NCBI GenBank assembly: GCA_963719275.1 | Contig: CAVRBT010000006.1 | Coordinates: forward strand, 248,001-312,000 | DNA: 64,000 nucleotides | Source of the DNA: AC-32 sp963719275 | GTDB lineage: Bacteria; Actinomycetota; Thermoleophilia; Gaiellales; Gaiellaceae | Direction of reading: 5' to 3' | Shown here: positions 32,703 through 40,702 of the stretch, one piece after another | Position numbering within the stretch: position 1 is the first letter of the stretch | Layout of the letters: every line of letters starts with the position of its first letter | Notes under the pieces: model-generated | Seen by the model: only the letters and a program-made list of their open reading frames with translations | Database searches by the model: none | Told to the model about the DNA's origin: nothing | Position numbers and translations under genes: made by a program

Positions 32703-32871
32703 CTAGCGATCACCTCCGGCGCGGTTTGTGCTCCCCAGCCGCGAAACGCCCGATTCGCAAGGACGCAGGGAGCGTTCGTAGCCGGAGGCTACGGGCGCGA
32801 CTGAGGACGTGGCGAGGCGGAGCGTTGCAGCGCCCTGGAGAGTGCGAGACGTGACGGAGGGGGTCGCCAAA
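32703..32871 (-). ncRNA. structured spacer element rpmJ-rpsM with SD-complementary strand
   Basis: CCTCCG (32860-32855) directly after the rpmJ stop is a perfect complement of the SD core CGGAGG (32718-32713). Between them are CTCGCAC-TCTCC/GGGGA-GCAC arms and the tandem-GA core (32757-32816) with a 12-bp apical stem, GGA loop. Paired changes relative to the rplQ copy support an RNA fold. Confidence 0.65.
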
Positions 32872-32985
32872 CTAGCCCTGCCTCTGCTTGTGGCGGGGGT
32901 TCGTGCAGATGACCATGGTCTTGCCGTGCCGCTTGATCACGCGGCAGCGCTCGCACATGGGCTTGACTGAGGCTCGGACTTTCAT
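32872..32985 (-). CDS. rpmJ: 50S ribosomal protein L36, zinc form
   Basis: A 37-residue L36 with the CxxC...C...H zinc set: CERC, ICTNPRHKQ. MKVRASVKPMCERCRVIKR is canonical. ATG 32985 overlaps the infA stop (ATGA), so L36 is made by coupling to IF-1. Confidence 0.99.
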   Translation of the reverse strand: MKVRASVKPMCERCRVIKRHGKTMVICTNPRHKQRQG

Positions 32986-33206
32986 CGGTGTCGGTACGTG
33001 ATCCTTCCTCGCGTGAGGTCGTAGGGGGAGAGCTCCACCTTCACGCGGTCGCCCGGGAGGATGCGGATGTAGTGCTTGCGCATCTTGCCGGCGATCGTCG
33101 CGAGGACGGTGCCGTCCATGCCATCCACCTGCACCCGGAACATGGTGCTGGGAAGGGCCTCGACGACCTCGCCTTCCACCTCGATCTTCTCTTCCTTCTG
33201 GGCCAA
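32982..33206 (-). CDS. infA: translation initiation factor IF-1
   Basis: A 74-residue OB-fold protein: KEEKIEVEGEVVEALPSTMF, GHYIRILPGD-like RKHYIRILPGDRVKVELSPYDL and GRITYRHR. It blocks the A site during initiation. The start is TTG 33206 with GAGAGGGA just upstream. A promoter and an attenuator-like hairpin precede it, so the alpha cluster can be transcribed independently of spc. Confidence 0.98.
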   Translation of the reverse strand: MAQKEEKIEVEGEVVEALPSTMFRVQVDGMDGTVLATIAGKMRKHYIRILPGDRVKVELSPYDLTRGRITYRHR

Positions 33207-33228
33207 TCCCTCTCACTCTGTAGACACG

Positions 33229-33248
33229 AAAAAACACGGCTTCCGCCG
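33229..33248 (-). terminator. attenuator-like hairpin in the infA leader
   Basis: On the minus strand CGGC-GGAA-GCCG (33248-33237) is followed by TG and six T (33234-33229), between the putative infA promoter and its start codon. The stem is only 4-5 bp. Confidence 0.4.
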
Positions 33249-33257
33249 CGGGTGCCA

Positions 33258-33287
33258 ATGGTAGCAAACGGCTTGAGGCCGTCGGAA
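33258..33287 (-). promoter_or_regulatory. infA/alpha-cluster promoter
   Basis: TTCCGA (33287-33282), 18 bases, TACCAT (33263-33258). The -10 is identical to the rpsL promoter's. Confidence 0.5.
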
Positions 33288-33308
33288 ACAGCCCCTTCTG
33301 CTCGCGGC

Positions 33309-33386
33309 GTCGTTTCCACCCGGGATAAGAGGGACGCACGGGCAAAGCCCGTCCGCCCTGTAAGCGGCATCGCAAGCGACGCCTCA
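33309..33386 (-). repeat. family-A repeat, copy 3, starts at aminopeptidase stop
   Basis: The TGA stop is the first base triplet of the repeat (TGAGGCGTCGCTTGCGATGCC on the minus strand), followed by a partly paired GGGCGGACGGGC-TTT-GCCCGTGCGTCCC hairpin. Confidence 0.55.
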
Positions 33387-34472
33387 GAGCTGCCAGTTTC
33401 CGCCTTCTTGAACCGTTTCGCCGTCGAGCTCGATGCGACTGCCGCCGCGGCGCATGTCCTTGACGATGTCCCAGTGGATCTGACTCTGGTTCGTGCCGCC
33501 CACCTCGGGGAGGCCGTTGCCGAGCGCCAGGTGGACGGTGCCGTCGATCTTCTCGTCGAAGAGCGTGTTCTTCATGTGGCGCGTGATACCGGGGTTGCAG
33601 CCGATCCCGAGCTCGCCGAGGCGGCGCGCGCCCTCGTCGCGGTCGAGCAGCTCGTGCAGGAACTGCTCGTTCAGCTCGGCTGACGCGTCCACGACCTTGC
33701 CGCCGTCGAAGCGCAGGCGAATCCCCTGGACCTCACGGCCGGTGTAGACGGCCGGGAACTCGCCGAAGACGATCTCGCCCTCCGCTGAGTCCTCGAGCGG
33801 CGAGGTGAAGAACTCGCCGCCGGGCATGTTGGCGCTGCCTGCGTCGATGAACATCTTCCGGCCGGCGATCGAGAGGCGCAGGTCGGTTCCCTCTGAGACG
33901 ATGTGCACCTCCTGGGCGTCGTCGAAGCGCTCGGCGAAGCGGCGCATCCGCTCTCGTTCGGCGTCCCAATCAAGCAAGCAGGCGCCGTAGAGAAAGTCCG
34001 CGAACGCCGCGAGGGACATGCCGGCCTCCTGCGCGAGCGCAGGCGTCGGGTACTGGCAGCCGACCCACTTCAGCTCCATCCTCAACACCCGCTCCATGTG
34101 CGGGCGCATCCCCGCCTGGATCTTCGCCAGCCGCTCCTGCGGTAGCGCAGTCAACTCCCGCGTGTTCTCGGGCGCCTCGATGGCCACCAGGCCGTCGGCG
34201 TGCTTCAGCGCGTAGGCATCGATGTCCGACGGCGAGCCGAGCAGCTCGTCCGGCGCCTCGAGCGCCCAGGGGACGTTGATGCCGGAGCCGGCGAGGCTGG
34301 CGCGCTGGATCACGTAGGCGCCGCGCCGCGCGACCTCCCGGCTGACCGCCTCGAGCAGGGGCCGCGCGAGAATTCCTCCCATCACCAGCACCTGCCAGCC
34401 CGGCTGGACGTCGACGCAGGTCTCGACTAGCAGCTTCGCGTACTGCTCGACGCGTGGATCCGTCACCGTCAC
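33384..34472 (-). CDS. aminopeptidase, M29 (AmpS/AmpT-like) family
   Basis: A 362-residue metalloaminopeptidase. PRVEQYAKLLVETCVDVQPG at the N-terminus, SEGTDLRLSIAGR, NMPGGEFFTSPLEDSAEGEI (metal Glu region), and NPGITRHMKNTLFDEKIDGTVHLALG, then NQSQIHWDIV (His/Asp ligands), match the thermophilic M29 family. GTG 34472 overlaps the map stop as GTGA. Co-expression with methionine aminopeptidase suggests N-terminal trimming or peptide recycling coupled to translation. Confidence 0.88.
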   Translation of the reverse strand: MTVTDPRVEQYAKLLVETCVDVQPGWQVLVMGGILARPLLEAVSREVARRGAYVIQRASLAGSGINVPWALEAPDELLGSPSDIDAYALKHADGLVAIEAPENTRELTALPQERLAKIQAGMRPHMERVLRMELKWVGCQYPTPALAQEAGMSLAAFADFLYGACLLDWDAERERMRRFAERFDDAQEVHIVSEGTDLRLSIAGRKMFIDAGSANMPGGEFFTSPLEDSAEGEIVFGEFPAVYTGREVQGIRLRFDGGKVVDASAELNEQFLHELLDRDEGARRLGELGIGCNPGITRHMKNTLFDEKIDGTVHLALGNGLPEVGGTNQSQIHWDIVKDMRRGGSRIELDGETVQEGGNWQL

Positions 34473-35233
34473 GAGCGAACCGCCGAGGTCGCGCCGGTAA
34501 GGATGCGCGGCCCGTCGGCGGTGATCGCGACGGTGTGCTCGAAGTGCGCGGCCAGCGAGCCATCGGCGCTCGAGATCGACCACTCGTCGTCATGCAGAAC
34601 GACCTCCGGGCTGCCGGCGGTGATCATCGGCTCGATCGCGAACGTCATGCCCTCTGCGAGCTGCGGCCCGCGGCCCGGCTCGCCGTAGTTCGGGATCTGC
34701 GGCTCCTCGTGCATCGAGCGGCCGACGCCGTGGCCGACGAGACTGCGGACGACGGAGAAGCCCTGCTCCTCGGTCCTCACCTGGATCGCGTGCGAGATGT
34801 CGGAGAGGCGGTTGCCGACGCGGCACTGCTCGATCCCGGCGGCGAGCGCGGCCTGGCAGCCGTCGAGCAGCCGCTCGGCCTCGGCCGAGACGTCGCCGAT
34901 CGAGAACGTGTAGGCCGAGTCGGCCACGAAGCCGTCGAGCGTCACGCCGATGTCGACCGAAAGGATGTCGCCGTCCTTGAGCGTGTAGTGCCCCGGGATC
35001 CCGTGGACGACCATCTCGTTCGGGGAGGTGCAGATCGAGGCCGGGTAGCCGCGGTAGCCCTTGAAGGTCGGAGTCCCGTCGCGCGAGCGGATGAACTCGT
35101 CCGCGAGCTCGTCGAGCTCGTACGTGGTTACGCCCGCTCGCGCGTGCTCCCCGATCAGCGCGAGGGTGTCGGCGACGACTTCGCCGGCGCGCGCCATGCG
35201 CTCGATCTCGCTGGTTGCCTTGCGGATAATCAT
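34469..35233 (-). CDS. map: methionine aminopeptidase, type I
   Basis: A 254-residue enzyme without an SH3 or zinc-finger extension. Metal ligands are visible as Asp in VDIGV, Asp in ADSAYTF, His in GHGVGRSMHEEP, Glu in AIEPM and Glu in the C-terminal HFEHTV. It removes the initiator Met from nascent chains. ATG 35233 overlaps the adk stop (ATGA), giving the common secY-adk-map order. Confidence 0.98.
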   Translation of the reverse strand: MIIRKATSEIERMARAGEVVADTLALIGEHARAGVTTYELDELADEFIRSRDGTPTFKGYRGYPASICTSPNEMVVHGIPGHYTLKDGDILSVDIGVTLDGFVADSAYTFSIGDVSAEAERLLDGCQAALAAGIEQCRVGNRLSDISHAIQVRTEEQGFSVVRSLVGHGVGRSMHEEPQIPNYGEPGRGPQLAEGMTFAIEPMITAGSPEVVLHDDEWSISSADGSLAAHFEHTVAITADGPRILTGATSAVRS

Positions 35234-35808
35234 CTGACCGCCACCTGCTCGAGCGTCTGCTGGATCTCGGAGAAGACCTGGCTCACAGGCCGGTCGCCGT
35301 GGATGCCGACCAGGTTCCCGCGCGAGCGGTAGTACTCGATCAGCGGCTTGGTCTCCTCGTGGTAGAGGCGCAGCCGCTCGTCGATCGCCTCGGGCGTGTC
35401 GTCGGTGCGGCCCTCCTCGGCGGCGCGCTTCAACATGCGCTCGCGTCCGACGTCGTCCGGGATCTGAAGCTCGAAGACGACGTCGAGGTCGCGCCCGATC
35501 TCGTGCAGCATCTCCTCGAGCGCCTCCGCCTGAGCCATCGTGCGCGGGAAGCCGTCGAGCACGAAGCCCTCGCGCGCGTCCTCCTCGCCGAACCGCTCGC
35601 GGATGAGCGCGATCATCAGATCGTCGGGGACGAGCCGGCCTGAGTCGTAGATCGGCTTAACTTGCCTGCCGAGCTCCGTGCCCGCGGCCATGGCCTCGCG
35701 CAGCATGTCGCCGGTCGCCACGTGCGGGATCCCGTACTCCGCGGCGATCAGCTTCCCCTGGGTTCCCTTCCCGGCCCCCTGCGGGCCGAGCAGCAGGATG
35801 TTCGCCAC
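35230..35808 (-). CDS. adk: adenylate kinase, short-LID form
   Basis: A 192-residue kinase: P-loop GPQGAGKGTQ, HVATGDMLREA, DGFPRT and a short LID (RAAEEGRTDDTPEAI) lacking the zinc Cys set. It interconverts ATP, ADP and AMP. GTG 35808 shares one base with the secY stop (TAGTG), the same overlap as at rplV and rpsC. Confidence 0.98.
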   Translation of the reverse strand: MANILLLGPQGAGKGTQGKLIAAEYGIPHVATGDMLREAMAAGTELGRQVKPIYDSGRLVPDDLMIALIRERFGEEDAREGFVLDGFPRTMAQAEALEEMLHEIGRDLDVVFELQIPDDVGRERMLKRAAEEGRTDDTPEAIDERLRLYHEETKPLIEYYRSRGNLVGIHGDRPVSQVFSEIQQTLEQVAVR

Positions 35809-37061
35809 TACTTTAAGAAGCCTTCGTAGGAGCGCATCATCATCTGCGACTCCATCTGGCGCATCGTGTCTAGGGCGACGCCGACCACGATCAGCACCGA
35901 GGTGCCCCCGAGCGCGCGGGAGGTCGCCTGCGAAAAGCCGCCGTAGCGGATGAACAGGCTCGGCAGCACCGCGACGGCCGCGAGGTAGATCGAGCCGGGC
36001 AGCGTCAGCCGCGTGAGCACGCGGTCTAGGTACTGCGCCGTCGGCGGGCCGGGTCTGATGCCCGGGATGTAGCCGCCGTGCTTGCGCAGGTTGTCGGCCT
36101 GGTCGACGGGGTTGAACTGGACCGCCGTGTAGAAGTAGGTGAAGACGATGATCAGAAACGCCTCGAGCGCGAGGTAGGTGATGCTCGATGGCTGGAAGTG
36201 GCGGTTGACGAAGCCCTGTGTCTGCGGGAAGTACTGGCCGATCGTCGGCGGGAAGGCCATCACGGCGGCCGCGAAGATGATCGGGATGACGCCCGCCATG
36301 TTCACGCGCAGCGGCATGTAGGTCGACTCCCCGCTCGTCATCTTGCGGCCCACCATCCGCTTCGCGTACTGGATCGGGATGCGGCGCTGGCCCTCCTGGA
36401 TGAAGACGACCGCGACGATGATCGCGAGCGCGATCAGCGGGAAGAACAGCTTCTCCATCGGGCCGCCGTTGTACCAGGCGGTCACGCCCGCGGGCGCCGA
36501 GACGAGGATCGACGCGAAGATCAGCAGGGAGATGCCGTTGCCGATCCCGCGCTTGGTGATCAGCTCGCCCATGTACATCAGTAGCGTCGTCCCGGCCGTG
36601 AGCGTGATCACGATCAGCACCAGTCGGCCGGAGTTGTTCGTCAGCGCGCCCTGGCGCTGGAAGAGGTACGCGTACCCGGCTGCCTGCGCGGCGGCCAGGC
36701 CGACGGTCGAGTAGCGCGTGTACTGGTTGATCTTGGCGTAGCCGGCCTCGCCTTCCTTCTGCAGCTGCTCCAGCTTCGGGATCACGACGGTCAGGAGCTG
36801 CAGGATGATCGAGGCGGTGACGTACGGCATGATCCCGAGCGCGAATAGGGAGAACTGCGACAGCGCGCCTCCCGAGAAGACGTTCAGCAGCCCCAGGATC
36901 GTGCCGCCCTGGTTGTTGAAGTAGTTCTTGATCTGGTCGGAGTCGACGCCGGGGGCAGGGATCCACGACCCGAGCCGGTAGAGCGCGAGGATGAGCGCCG
37001 TGAAGAGGACGCGGCGGCGCAGCTCCGGGACGCGCCAGGCGTTGCCGAGCCAGGAGAACAC
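35808..37061 (-). CDS. secY: preprotein translocase subunit SecY
   Basis: A 417-residue, ten-helix channel protein. Plug/first helix segment YRLGSWIPAPGVD, the cytosolic ribosome-contact loops GQRRIPIQYAKR and the C-terminal GIRPGPPTAQYLDRVLTRLTLPGS match the family. It forms the Sec channel with SecE/G. GTG 37061 directly follows the rplO stop codon. Confidence 0.99.
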   Translation of the reverse strand: MFSWLGNAWRVPELRRRVLFTALILALYRLGSWIPAPGVDSDQIKNYFNNQGGTILGLLNVFSGGALSQFSLFALGIMPYVTASIILQLLTVVIPKLEQLQKEGEAGYAKINQYTRYSTVGLAAAQAAGYAYLFQRQGALTNNSGRLVLIVITLTAGTTLLMYMGELITKRGIGNGISLLIFASILVSAPAGVTAWYNGGPMEKLFFPLIALAIIVAVVFIQEGQRRIPIQYAKRMVGRKMTSGESTYMPLRVNMAGVIPIIFAAAVMAFPPTIGQYFPQTQGFVNRHFQPSSITYLALEAFLIIVFTYFYTAVQFNPVDQADNLRKHGGYIPGIRPGPPTAQYLDRVLTRLTLPGSIYLAAVAVLPSLFIRYGGFSQATSRALGGTSVLIVVGVALDTMRQMESQMMMRSYEGFLK

Positions 37062-37667
37062 CTAGCTGGCCTCCTCCCCCTCCGGGGCTTCGGCCTTCGG
37101 CTCCTGCTCCTGCGTCTCCTCGGGCTCGGCCTCGCCCGCGGGCGAGGCGCTCCGCGGCCGGCGCTTGGGCTTGCGCTCCTTCGGCTCGCGCAAAAGCGTC
37201 AGCGAGCCGCCGGCAGCCTCGACCTTCTCGCGCGCGCTCGCCGAGGCGGCGTGCACGGTGATGCTGAGGCTCTTCTTCAGCTCGCCCTGGCCGAGCAGCT
37301 TGACGTCGATCCTCGTGTTGCGGATCAGGCCCTTCTCGACCAGCGCCTCCAGCGTCACCTCGGCGCCCGCATCGAAGCGCTCCTCGAGCGCCGCCACGTT
37401 CACCGGCTGCGACGAGGTGCGGTGCGGGCCCATCGGCATCGCGTCCCTCGAGTACGGGCCGCGCTGCTTGCCGAGCCGCATGTAGAGCGGGTTCTGGCCG
37501 CCTTCGAAGCCGGGCCGCATCTTGTGCGAGCCCGAGCGCGACTTCTGGCCCTTCAGCCCGCGCCCGGAGTACCGGCCCTTGCCCGAGCCGAGCCCGCGGC
37601 CGATGCGCTTGCTGTCCTTGCGCGGTTGGGCGGGCTTGAGGGTCGAGAGGTTCAGGTCGTCAGGCAT
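37062..37667 (-). CDS. rplO: 50S ribosomal protein L15 with charged C-terminal tail
   Basis: A 201-residue L15. The core has RIGRGLGSGKGRYSGRGLKG and FEGGQNPLYMRL; the usual protein ends near residue 150. Here about 45 further residues alternate Lys/Arg then Glu/Pro/Ala (KRRPRSASPAG, EETQEQEPKAEAPEG). Overlaps rpmD by 8 bases. Confidence 0.98.
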   Translation of the reverse strand: MPDDLNLSTLKPAQPRKDSKRIGRGLGSGKGRYSGRGLKGQKSRSGSHKMRPGFEGGQNPLYMRLGKQRGPYSRDAMPMGPHRTSSQPVNVAALEERFDAGAEVTLEALVEKGLIRNTRIDVKLLGQGELKKSLSITVHAASASAREKVEAAGGSLTLLREPKERKPKRRPRSASPAGEAEPEETQEQEPKAEAPEGEEAS

Positions 37668-37842
37668 CGGAGTCCACCCTCACGAGGTGACGGACCTTCC
37701 TCAGCATACCGGCGAGCTGCGGGCTCTCCGCGTGCTCCGCGCTGCGGCCGATCTTGCCGAGCCCGAGGGCGCGGAGGGTGCCGCGGTGCCTCTTGCTCTG
37801 GCCGATCGCGCTACGCGTCTGCGTGATCTTCAGCTTCGCCAT
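37660..37842 (-). CDS. rpmD: 50S ribosomal protein L30
   Basis: A 60-residue L30: KITQTRSAIGQSKRHRGTLR and GMLRKVRHLVRV are the standard core. ATG 37842 lies inside the end of rpsE (32-base overlap). Confidence 0.98.
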   Translation of the reverse strand: MAKLKITQTRSAIGQSKRHRGTLRALGLGKIGRSAEHAESPQLAGMLRKVRHLVRVDSDA

Positions 37843-38419
37843 CGTCCGTCGTCTCCGTCGCCTCGGCGGTCGCAGCCGTGACCGGCTCCGCCTCGGGCTC
37901 CTCGTCCTTCTTCGCGGGGACCGGCAGCACCTGGCTGATCGTCAGCCCGCGCGTCGCGGCGACCTCGTCGGGCCGGCGCAGGCTCTGCAGACCCTGCACG
38001 GTCGCCTTGAGCATGTTGATCGGGTTCGTCGTGCCGAGACTCTTCGCGAGGATGTCGCGGATCCCGGCCAGCTCGAGCACCGCGCGCACGCCGCCGCCGG
38101 CGATGACGCCCGTCCCCTCGCTCGCCGGCCGCAGCAACACTCTCGCCGCGCCGAACGCGCCGAGGATCTCGTGCGTGATCGTCGTGCCGTGCTGCGGCAC
38201 GGTGAACAGGTTCTTCTTCGCGTCGTCGACGGCCTTCGAGATCGCCAGCGGCACCTCGCGGGCCTTGCCGTAGCCGAGCCCGACGCGGTCGACCTCGTCG
38301 CCGATCACGACGAGCGCTGTGAACGAGAACCGCCGACCGCCCTTGACCACCTTGGCGACGCGGTTGATTTCGACCACCCGCTCCTTGAGCTCCCTCGACT
38401 CCTGAACGTCAATAGCCAC
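37811..38419 (-). CDS. rpsE: 30S ribosomal protein S5 with acidic tail
   Basis: A 202-residue S5: RVAKVVKGGRRFSFTALVVIGD (double-stranded RNA-binding fold) and ASEGTGVIAGGGVRAVLELAG. About 35 C-terminal residues are Glu/Thr/Ala-rich. GTG 38419 follows the rplR TAA with no gap. The tail overlaps rpmD in another frame, so its sequence is constrained twice. Confidence 0.98.
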   Translation of the reverse strand: MAIDVQESRELKERVVEINRVAKVVKGGRRFSFTALVVIGDEVDRVGLGYGKAREVPLAISKAVDDAKKNLFTVPQHGTTITHEILGAFGAARVLLRPASEGTGVIAGGGVRAVLELAGIRDILAKSLGTTNPINMLKATVQGLQSLRRPDEVAATRGLTISQVLPVPAKKDEEPEAEPVTAATAEATETTDDGEAEDHADA

Positions 38420-38773
38420 TTAGAACTTCAAGCCTCCTTCGCGTGCCGCATCGGCCAGCGCCTTGACGCGGCCGTGGTAGAGGTAACCGCCCCGGTCGAA
38501 GACGACGGTCTCGACGTTGGCCTTCTTCGCGTTCTGTGCGAGCAGCTTGCCCACCTCGGCCGCCTGCTCCGTCTTGTTGCCCTTGAACGATTTCAGGCTC
38601 AGCCAGGTCGCAGCCGCGAGGGTCTTCCCCTCGAGGTCGTCGACCAGCTGCGCCTCGATCCCGCGGTTCGAGCGGAACACGACGAGGCGCGGCCGCTCGG
38701 CGGTGCCGAAGAGCTTCCCGCGCACCCGACGGTGCCGCCGTTCTCTAGCTTTACGAACCGTCAGCGTGCTCAT
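38420..38773 (-). CDS. rplR: 50S ribosomal protein L18
   Basis: A 117-residue L18, 5S rRNA-binding: RHRRVRGKLFGTAERPRLVVFRSN and DRGGYLYHGRVKALADAAREGGLKF. Normal length; 42 bases after rplF. Confidence 0.99.
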   Translation of the reverse strand: MSTLTVRKARERRHRRVRGKLFGTAERPRLVVFRSNRGIEAQLVDDLEGKTLAAATWLSLKSFKGNKTEQAAEVGKLLAQNAKKANVETVVFDRGGYLYHGRVKALADAAREGGLKF

Positions 38774-38815
38774 TCGCAGTCTCCCGAGCGAAGCGCGGCA
38801 TTTTCGCGGTACTGC

Positions 38816-39349
38816 TCATGCGCGCTTGCCGACCTTCCGGCGGACGTACTCGCCCTCGTAGCGGATGCCCTTGCCCTTGTACGGCTCCGGCGGGCGCACC
38901 TTGCGCACCTCGGCGGCGGTCTGGCCGACCTGCTGCTTGTCGATGCCCTTCACGATCACCTCAGTCGGGGTCGGCACCTCGAACGTGATCCCCTGCGGCG
39001 CCTTGAGCACGACCGAGTGCGAGAAGCCGACATTGAGCTCGAGGTCGGTGCCGCGTAGCGCGGCGCGGTAGCCGACACCCTGGATCTCGAGGCGCTTCTG
39101 GAAGCCGTTGGTGACACCCTCGACCATGTTCGCGATCAGGGATCGCGTAAGGCCGTGCAGCGCACGATCCTCGCCACGCTCGGTCGGGCGCGACACGACG
39201 ACCGACGCGTCCTGCTGCTCGACCTGCATACGCGAAGGCACCTGCTGGCTCAGCTCGCCGAGCGGGCCGTTGACCATCACGCGGCCGGGCGAAATCGAGA
39301 CCGACACCCCGGACGGGAGCTCGATGGGCTGTCTACCGATTCGACTCAT
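38816..39349 (-). CDS. rplF: 50S ribosomal protein L6
   Basis: A 177-residue L6: MSRIGRQPIELPSGVSVSI, FQKRLEIQGVGYRAALRG and KVRPPEPYKGKGIRYEGE. It sits near the GTPase-associated centre. Three bases before the rpsH stop region. Confidence 0.99.
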   Translation of the reverse strand: MSRIGRQPIELPSGVSVSISPGRVMVNGPLGELSQQVPSRMQVEQQDASVVVSRPTERGEDRALHGLTRSLIANMVEGVTNGFQKRLEIQGVGYRAALRGTDLELNVGFSHSVVLKAPQGITFEVPTPTEVIVKGIDKQQVGQTAAEVRKVRPPEPYKGKGIRYEGEYVRRKVGKRA

Positions 39350-39352
39350 CGC

Positions 39353-39754
39353 TCACCAGACGAAACAGACGACCTCGCCGCCGACGCCCTGCTCCTCGGC
39401 GCTCCGGGCCGTGATCAGGCCGTTGGACGTGGACAGGATGGCCGTGCCCATCCCCCCGAGCACCCGCGGCAGGCGGTCCTTGCCCGCGTAGACACGACGG
39501 CCGGGCTTCGAAACGCGCTTCAGGTCCGTGATCACCCGCTCGCGGCTGCGGCCGTACTTCAGCTCGATCACGAGTGTGTCGTACGGCGTGTCCTCGGCCT
39601 GCTCGATCTTATAGTCCTGGATGTAGCCCTCCTCCTTGAGGATGCGCGCGATCTCGCTCTTCAGGCGCGAGGTCGGCATCTCGGCGCTCTCGAGCAACGC
39701 GCGGTTGGCGTTGCGGATCCTCGTGAGCATGTCTGCGATCGGGTCAGTTTGCAT
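39353..39754 (-). CDS. rpsH: 30S ribosomal protein S8
   Basis: A 133-residue S8: DPIADMLTRIRNANRALLES and the C-terminal GMGTAILSTSNGLITARSAE. S8 is the classical spc-operon repressor in E. coli; no copy of its rRNA-like target was looked for successfully here. ATG 39754 is two bases after rpsN. Confidence 0.99.
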   Translation of the reverse strand: MQTDPIADMLTRIRNANRALLESAEMPTSRLKSEIARILKEEGYIQDYKIEQAEDTPYDTLVIELKYGRSRERVITDLKRVSKPGRRVYAGKDRLPRVLGGMGTAILSTSNGLITARSAEEQGVGGEVVCFVW

Positions 39755-39756
39755 GG

Positions 39757-39942
39757 CTACCAGCTCGACTTGGTCATTCCGGGGATCACGCCCTGGTGCG
39801 CGAGGTCGCGCAGGCAGATCCGGCAGAGCCCGAACTTCTTGTAGACCGCGCGCGGGCGGCCGCAGCGGTTGCAACGCGAGTACGCGCGCGTCTTGAACCG
39901 CTGTGGCTTGCGCGACTTCTCGATCAATGCTTTGCGTGCCAT
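39757..39942 (-). CDS. rpsN: 30S ribosomal protein S14 type Z, zinc form
   Basis: A 61-residue short S14 with CNRCGRPR...CRICLRDLA (two CxxC). MARKALIEKSRKPQRFKTRA and GVIPGMTKSSW are canonical. This is the ancestral zinc paralogue in the spc position. Confidence 0.99.
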   Translation of the reverse strand: MARKALIEKSRKPQRFKTRAYSRCNRCGRPRAVYKKFGLCRICLRDLAHQGVIPGMTKSSW

Positions 39943-40105
39943 TAGCGCTCCTCGCAGTGATGTTGTTCAGTCTCTCGTTCGCTAGCACCAAGCCAGAGTC
40001 CCCACGCGACCGCGGCGCAGGCCGGTTGCCTGCGCAAGGGCGCGGGAAGGCTCGGGCGCCGTGTGATAGCGGGCGAGAGGCGGGCGGGCATTGCTGGAAG
40101 GAGCA
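39943..40105 (-). other. 163-base rplE-rpsN spacer with SD-complementary sequence
   Basis: No coding frame. GCTCCT directly after the rplE stop is complementary to AGGAGC at the rpsN SD. GCGCAGGC-CGGTT-GCCTGCGC forms an 8-bp hairpin in the middle. It shows no clear homology to the rplQ/rpsM/rplW spacers but shares their plan. Confidence 0.4.
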
Positions 40106-40684
40106 CTATTCCTGCTCCCCTTCGGTGTCTCGCTGGAACGGCATCCCGAGGGCGCGCAGGAGCGCTAGGCCCTGCTCGTCGTCCGCAGCGCTGGTCGTGA
40201 TCGCGACGTCCAGGCCGCGGATGCCCGCGATCTGGTCGTAGTCGATCTCGGGGAAGATGATCTGCTCGCGGATCCCGAGCGAGAAGTTGCCGCGGCCGTC
40301 CATCGAGCGCGGGCTGAGGCCGCGAAAGTCGCGGATGCGCGGGAGGGCGATCGACACGAGCCGGTCGAGGAACTCCCACATGCGGTCGCCGCGCAGCGTC
40401 ACGCGCGCGCCGACGGGCATCCCCTCGCGCACCTTGAACCCGGCGATCGACTTCCGTGCCTTGCGTAGCTGCGCGCGCTGGCCCGCGATCGTCGTCAGCT
40501 CGTCGATCGCGCTGTCGAGCAACTTCGCGTCCGTCTTGGCCTCGCCGACGCCCATGTTGAGCGTGATCTTCTGGAGCCGCGGCACCTGCATCGTCGAGCT
40601 CAGCCCGAGCTCGTCCTTCAGGCGCGGGCGGACCTCCTGCTCGTAGGTCGTCTTCAGCCGGGGTGCGTAGCCGTTGGTGCTCAT
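40106..40684 (-). CDS. rplE: 50S ribosomal protein L5
   Basis: A 192-residue L5: PRLQKITLNMGVGEA, IAGFKVREGMPVGARVTLRG and SIALPRIRDFRGLSPRSMDG. It binds 5S rRNA and contacts S13 and P-site tRNA. ATG 40684 has GGAGATC upstream. A family-A repeat separates it from rplX. Confidence 0.99.
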   Translation of the reverse strand: MSTNGYAPRLKTTYEQEVRPRLKDELGLSSTMQVPRLQKITLNMGVGEAKTDAKLLDSAIDELTTIAGQRAQLRKARKSIAGFKVREGMPVGARVTLRGDRMWEFLDRLVSIALPRIRDFRGLSPRSMDGRGNFSLGIREQIIFPEIDYDQIAGIRGLDVAITTSAADDEQGLALLRALGMPFQRDTEGEQE

Positions 40685-40702
40685 CGGTGGATCTCCTGAC
40701 GG

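Noticed and set aside
32757..32816. Hammerhead ribozyme suggested by CTGA and GA elements in the tandem-GA core
   Set aside because: The CUGAUGA and GAAA core strands and three-stem junction are missing; the GA dinucleotides face each other in a simple internal loop.
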